From JACDAN01 sp963721345 (GTDB taxonomy: Bacteria; Actinomycetota; Thermoleophilia; Gaiellales; Gaiellaceae): a stretch of DNA of 64,000 bases. Positions 60,284-64,000 of this stretch are shown here, in pieces. A program made the translations under genes and the position numbers. The DNA lies in NCBI GenBank assembly GCA_963721345.1, contig CAVRIT010000001.1, forward strand, positions 310,001 through 374,000, written 5' to 3'. The stretch's first letter is position 1. Each line of letters opens with the position of its first letter. Below the pieces are notes generated by a model. That model was not told the DNA's origin and did not search any database. It saw only the letters and a program-made list of their open reading frames with translations.

Positions 60284-61425
60284 AGGCGCTCGACGACGCC
60301 GGCGATCGCCTGACCGAAGCCGATGCACATGCACGCGATCCCGTAGCGCTCGTTCCGGCGCTCCAGCTCGCCGAGCAGCGTCGCCGTCACGCGCGCGCCG
60401 GTCGCGCCAAGTGGATGCCCGAGCGAGATGCCGCCGCCGTTCGGGTTCACGTCCTCGCGGCGATCGCCCAGGCCGGTGTCCTGCAGAAACTGGAGGACGA
60501 CCGAGGCGAACGCCTCGTTGACCTCGATCACGGCGATGTCGTCCCACGTGAGACCGGCGCGGGTCAGGGCGCTCGCGCAGGCCTGCGGGTTGCCGTGCAG
60601 CATCCGGTACGGGTCGACGCCCGACAGCCCGAACGCGACGAAGCGCGCCCGCGGCTCGAGGTCGAGGCGCAAAGCCGCCGCCTCTGAGGTGATCAGCACC
60701 GCCGCCGCCCCGTCGCAGATCTGGCTCGAGTTGCCGGCGGTCACCTTCCCGTCGGGCGCGAACGCCGGAGGCAGCGACGCCAGCTTCTCCGCGGAAGTGT
60801 CCCGACGCGGTGTCTCGTCGATGCCGACGAGCGCCCCGACGTGCGGGTTCGTCACCTCGACGGGAACGATTTCCCGCTCGAACTTGCCCGCGTCGATCGC
60901 GGCGATCGCGCGACGGTGCGACTCGAGGGAGAACGCGTCGAGCTCCTCGCGCGAGATCTCCCACTCCTCGGCGAGCACCTCGGCCGAGATCCCCTGCGGG
61001 ACGATCTGCCAGCGCTCGGTCAGCTGCTCGGAGAGGTCGCCGCCGTTCGACCCCATCGGGACGCGCGACATCATCTCCACGCCCGCCGAGACGACGACGT
61101 CGAGCTGGCCGGACCAGATCGCCGCCGCCGCGTTGAAGTTTGTTTGCATCGACGAACCGCACTGTCGGTCGACGGTCGTCCCGCACACCGTCTCCGGCCA
61201 TCCCGCGACGAGCGGCGCCATCCGGCCGATGTTCCAGCCCTGCTCGCCGATCTGGGTGACGCAGCCCATCTGGACGTCCTCGACCTCGGCGGGATCGAGG
61301 TCGTTTCGCTCGACGAGACCGTTCAGCACCTGGGCGGCGAGCTCGTCGCCACGGATCTTCGAGAGTGCACCGTCGCGCCTGCCGATGGGGCTGCGAACCG
61401 CGTCGACGATCAGCGCGTCAGGCAT
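60280..61425 (-). CDS. Acetyl-CoA acetyltransferase / thiolase
   Basis: This 381-aa thiolase condenses or cleaves 3-ketoacyl-CoA. The acylated Cys is in TTVDRQCGSSMQTNFNAAAA (about residue 90), the His in NPNGGGISLGHPLGATGARV, and the second Cys in YGIACMCIGFGQAIAGV. N-terminal DALIVDAVRSPIGRRDGALS is typical of degradative-type thiolases. ATG 61425 overlaps the end of the upstream cyclase gene by 8 bases. With the hydroxyacyl-CoA dehydrogenase it suggests fatty-acid or acetoacetyl-CoA metabolism. Confidence 0.94.
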   Translation of the reverse strand: MPDALIVDAVRSPIGRRDGALSKIRGDELAAQVLNGLVERNDLDPAEVEDVQMGCVTQIGEQGWNIGRMAPLVAGWPETVCGTTVDRQCGSSMQTNFNAAAAIWSGQLDVVVSAGVEMMSRVPMGSNGGDLSEQLTERWQIVPQGISAEVLAEEWEISREELDAFSLESHRRAIAAIDAGKFEREIVPVEVTNPHVGALVGIDETPRRDTSAEKLASLPPAFAPDGKVTAGNSSQICDGAAAVLITSEAAALRLDLEPRARFVAFGLSGVDPYRMLHGNPQACASALTRAGLTWDDIAVIEVNEAFASVVLQFLQDTGLGDRREDVNPNGGGISLGHPLGATGARVTATLLGELERRNERYGIACMCIGFGQAIAGVVERL

Positions 61426-62750
61426 CGACTACAGAGTAGAGCCGCCACTCCCCCACGCCCTTGAGCTCGTGCTCGCCGCGGTCCTCGAATGTCGAGCCCC
61501 GAGCCGGCGACGAGATCCTTCACGGTGCTCGAGACGAGTACCTCGCCCGGCGCGGCCAGCCCGCGACGCGCGCTCCGGTGTGGACGGCGATGCCGCCGAC
61601 CTTGCTCGGCGATCAGCTCGCACTCGCCGGTGTGCAGGCCCGCGCGGATCTCGAGCTGGAGCGGGCGCAGCACGGCCTGCGGATCGCGTCAGGCGCACCG
61701 GACGCCGCGCGCCGGGCCGTCGAACGTCGCAAGGAAGCCGTCGCCGGCCGTGTCGATCTCGCGGCCCCGAAAGCGCTCGAGCTGGCGCCGCACGGCGAGT
61801 GGTGCTGGTCCAGCAGCTCGCGCCACGCGCGGTCGCCGAGCTCGGCGGCGCGCTCCGTCGAGCCGACGATGTCGGTGAAGAGCACGGTCGCGAGCACGCG
61901 GTGCGACTCAGGCGCGGGGCGGCTGCCCGGTGAGGAAGTCCTCGACCTCGTCCGCGAGCCCGTCGACGTCGCCGGACCAGATCAGGTGGTCGTCGCCCGG
62001 GAGCTCGACGAGCTTCGCGCCCGGGATCTCGCTCGCGATCCAGCGCGCCTCCTCGACGTTGACGTCGATGTCGCCGACCCGGTGCAGCACCAGCGTCGGG
62101 ACGCTGATCGTCGGCAGCGCCGCACGGACGTCTATCTGGCTGTTCATGCGCAGGAGCGCGCACGGCTGCACCGGGGCTGGCGCTCCGTCGGAGATAGCGC
62201 GACCGCCCGGCGCTTGAACGCCTCGTCGGCGCTCGGCGCCAGCATCGAGATGTCCATCTCGCCGCCCCACGATCGCTCCGTCTGCTCGATCTCGGCCGAG
62301 CGTGCTTCCGGCGTCGGCGCCCACGGAGTAGTCCGCGCTCCACAAGCGCTTCGCGTAGATCGCGTGGGTGACGAGCGCGCGCGTCCGGTCGGGATAGGTC
62401 GCGGCGAAGAGCATGCTCATCAGCCCGCCCTCGGACGAGCCGAAGAGCGCTGCCCGCTCCGACTCCGCGGCGTCCATGACCGCACGAACATCGTCCATCC
62501 GCTGCTCGAGCGTCGGCAGCGCTGTCGACTGGCACGGGATCGGACATCCCAGTCCCGCGCTTGTCGAACAGGACGAGGCGCGCAGAAGGAAGCCAGCCGG
62601 CGCAGGAGCCGTGCGTGGTTCGGCTCCTCCCACATCAGCTCGATGTTCGAGATCCAGCCCGGGCACGTAGACGAGGTCGAATGGCCCTTCGCCGACGACC
62701 TGGTACGCGATGTTGACGTCGCCGCTCTTGGCGTAGCGGGTCTCAGGCGC
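61418..62750 (-). CDS. Alpha/beta-hydrolase + class III adenylate/guanylate cyclase protein, copy 2, many frameshifts
   Basis: The recognisable pieces, in order, are ETRYAKSGDVNIAYQVVGEG, FDLVYVPG, WISNIELMWEEPNHARLLRR, LVLFDKRGTGMSDPVP, ALFGSSEGGLMSMLFAATYP (nucleophile Ser), VPTLVLHRVGDIDVNVEEAR, then the cyclase start VLFTDIVGSTERAAELGDRA (metal Asp), GLHTGECEL, PGEVLVSSTVKDLVAGSG and HELKGVGEWRLYSVVDA. They lie in alternating frames with about ten single-base indels, yet each piece is well conserved, so consensus error is likely. No in-frame start codon lies between copy 1 and this copy. Product: presumed soluble cyclase with an N-terminal hydrolase-like sensor; cyclic nucleotide unknown. 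Confidence 0.72.
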
Positions 62751-64000
62751 GCTGACGACATAGAGCCTCCACTCGCCCAGGTACGCCCTTGAGCTCGTGC
62801 GCGCCGCGATCCTCGAACTCGAGCCCGGAGCCGGCGACCAGGTCCCTGACGGTACTGGAGACGAGCACCTCGCCGGGCCCGCAAGGCTCATGATCCGCGC
62901 GCCGATCGGCACCGCGATCCCTCCGAGCTTCTCCGTCGATCCGCTCGCACTCACCGGTGTGGATCCCGATCCGGATCTGCAGGCCGAGAGCTCGGAGCTC
63001 TTCGGCAGATGGCTCGTGCGCACTCGATCGCACGGCCTGGGCCCCCGAACGAGGCGAAGAAGCCGTCGCCGCTCGAGTCGACCTCCGCCCCGTCGTAACG
63101 TGCCAGAGCCCCTCGCACGACCGAGTGATGCCTCTGGAGCAACTCGCGCCACCCGGAATCCCCAAGCGAAGCAGCCTGCGGCGTCGAATCGACGATGTCG
63201 GAGAACAGCAGCGTCGCGAGCACGCGGTCCGGCGCCCGGACCGGTGAGAGACCGGAGACGAACTGCTTCGTCTCGCGCAGCATGATCTCGTTGAGCTTTG
63301 GATCGGTCCAGCTGAAGCCGTCGATCAGCCCGGGGATCTCGATCATCCGTGCGTCGGGGATGCGGTCTGCCACGTACGTGGCTTCCTCGCGAGACTGAGG
63401 CCTGTTGAGGATGAGCGTCGGCGCTCGGACCGTCGGCAGGACGTCGCGCACGTCGCCCTCCATCATCATCTCGGTAGTACGAGACAGCCGCGCTCGGACT
63501 CGCGCTCCGCCTCAGGTACCGGATGTACCAGTCGACAAACCTTTCGTCCTGCGCCGCGACCGGGCAGTGTTCGTGCGCGCGCTCTGCCAGGTAGTCGCGG
63601 TCGCCCCACTGCGCACGCACCTCGGCGAGCTCGTCGAGCCAGTCGTCCTCTGCGGGCGCCCAGGGATAGTCCGGCGCCCTCAGCCCACGCGCCGTCGGGT
63701 CGTAGAGCACGAGCGCGCGCGTCCGTTCGGGGTAGGTGGCCGCGAAGAGGATCGCGAGCCTCGTGCCCTCGTGGCGCCGACCAGAGGACCGCCGGTCCGA
63801 CGCCGACTGCGTCGAGGACCGCACGGATGTCGTCCATGCGCGCCTCCAGCGTCGGCACTTGGCGAACCGCGTCGGAGAGACCGCTGCCTCGCTTGTCGAA
63901 CATCAGCACCCGCGCGAACGACGCGAGGCCCTCGACATGCTGAACGAATCGCGGCTCCTCCCACGCCGCCAGCAGGTCGGCGACCGATCCACGGACGAAG
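62743..64000 (-). CDS. Alpha/beta-hydrolase + class III cyclase protein, copy 1, partial and frameshifted
   Basis: This copy continues beyond base 64000. Pieces in order are VLMFDKRGSGLSDAVRQVPT, RMDDIRAVLDAVGVGPAVL, HEGTRLAILFAATYPERTRA, DERFVDWYIRYLRRSASPSA, VRAPTLILNRPQSREEATYV, TLLFSDIVDSTPQAASLGDS (metal Asp), VDSSGDGFFASFGGPGRAIE, GIHTGECERIDG and PGEVLVSSTVRDLVAGSGLE. At least four shifts occur (about 63780, 63472, 63020 and 62785). In the hydrolase elbow His stands where copy 2 has the GSSEGG serine, so it may be non-catalytic; an indel adjoins it, so this is tentative. It is a tandem paralogue of the next gene. Confidence 0.7.

Noticed and set aside
61418..64000. Cyclase genes as decayed pseudogenes
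   Set aside because: All motifs are conserved without premature stops in the right frame. Only single-base shifts separate them, matching the error pattern elsewhere, so error is preferred although decay cannot be excluded.

Overview
The window is high-GC, gene-dense bacterial chromosome with very short intergenic gaps. It most resembles Actinobacteriota, probably class Thermoleophilia (inference). Supporting signs are an actinobacterial-type division/cell-wall cluster without ftsA, a meso-diaminopimelate-type MurE, many GTG starts, TANNNT-type -10 boxes only 6-9 nt upstream of start codons (leaderless transcripts), and an LCP protein. No phage, insertion sequence, CRISPR array or rRNA was seen. 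No gene-free stretch exceeds 300 bases.

Layout. 1-6550: aquaporin (cut by the window edge), TetR regulator, a large secreted M6 metalloprotease and a tRNA-Glu. 6570-12690: LCP cell-wall ligase, an alkyltransferase-like DNA-binding protein, a DHFR-like reductase, two peptidases (M14 and M3-like) and a stand-alone receiver. 12926-18693: gltX, nfo, a Cys-rich protein, a HAD phosphatase, a Ca2+/H+ antiporter, threonine aldolase and a small membrane protein. 18690-37493: one uninterrupted minus-strand block, mraZ-rsmH-ftsL-ftsI-murE-murF-mraY-murD-ftsW-murG-murC-murB-ftsQ-ftsZ, running directly into the glycine cleavage genes gcvT-gcvH-gcvPA-gcvPB. Most neighbours overlap by 1-4 bases (GTGA or TGATG), so translation is probably coupled. 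37614-42074: ECF sigma factor with ogt, a secreted beta-helix protein behind a structured leader, and an ArsR/SRPBCC pair. 42075-52261: atypical response regulator, GGDEF/HD-GYP protein, then ubiB-phasin-secDF-yajC-tgt-queA. 52287-58011: two tandem TolB-like propeller proteins, a UbiA prenyltransferase and a two-component system. 58079-64000: CPA1 antiporter, 3-hydroxyacyl-CoA dehydrogenase, thiolase, and two tandem alpha/beta-hydrolase/class III cyclase genes running off the edge.

Many otherwise well-conserved genes are broken by single-base indels: M6 protease, nfo, the antiporter, gcvPB, murC, murG, ogt, a histidine kinase and both cyclases. The protein sequence resumes intact in another frame each time, and density rises sharply toward position 64000. 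This looks like uncorrected consensus error rather than gene decay. Such genes are given here as one feature with shift positions.

The most interesting signals are regulatory. They are a row of MraZ boxes over the mraZ promoter, tandem palindromes over the arsR promoter and start codon, three divergent gene pairs with 17-25 bases between start codons and a shared symmetric -10 box, and a leader RNA with two mutually exclusive stems ahead of the beta-helix gene. No clearly new multi-gene system was found.
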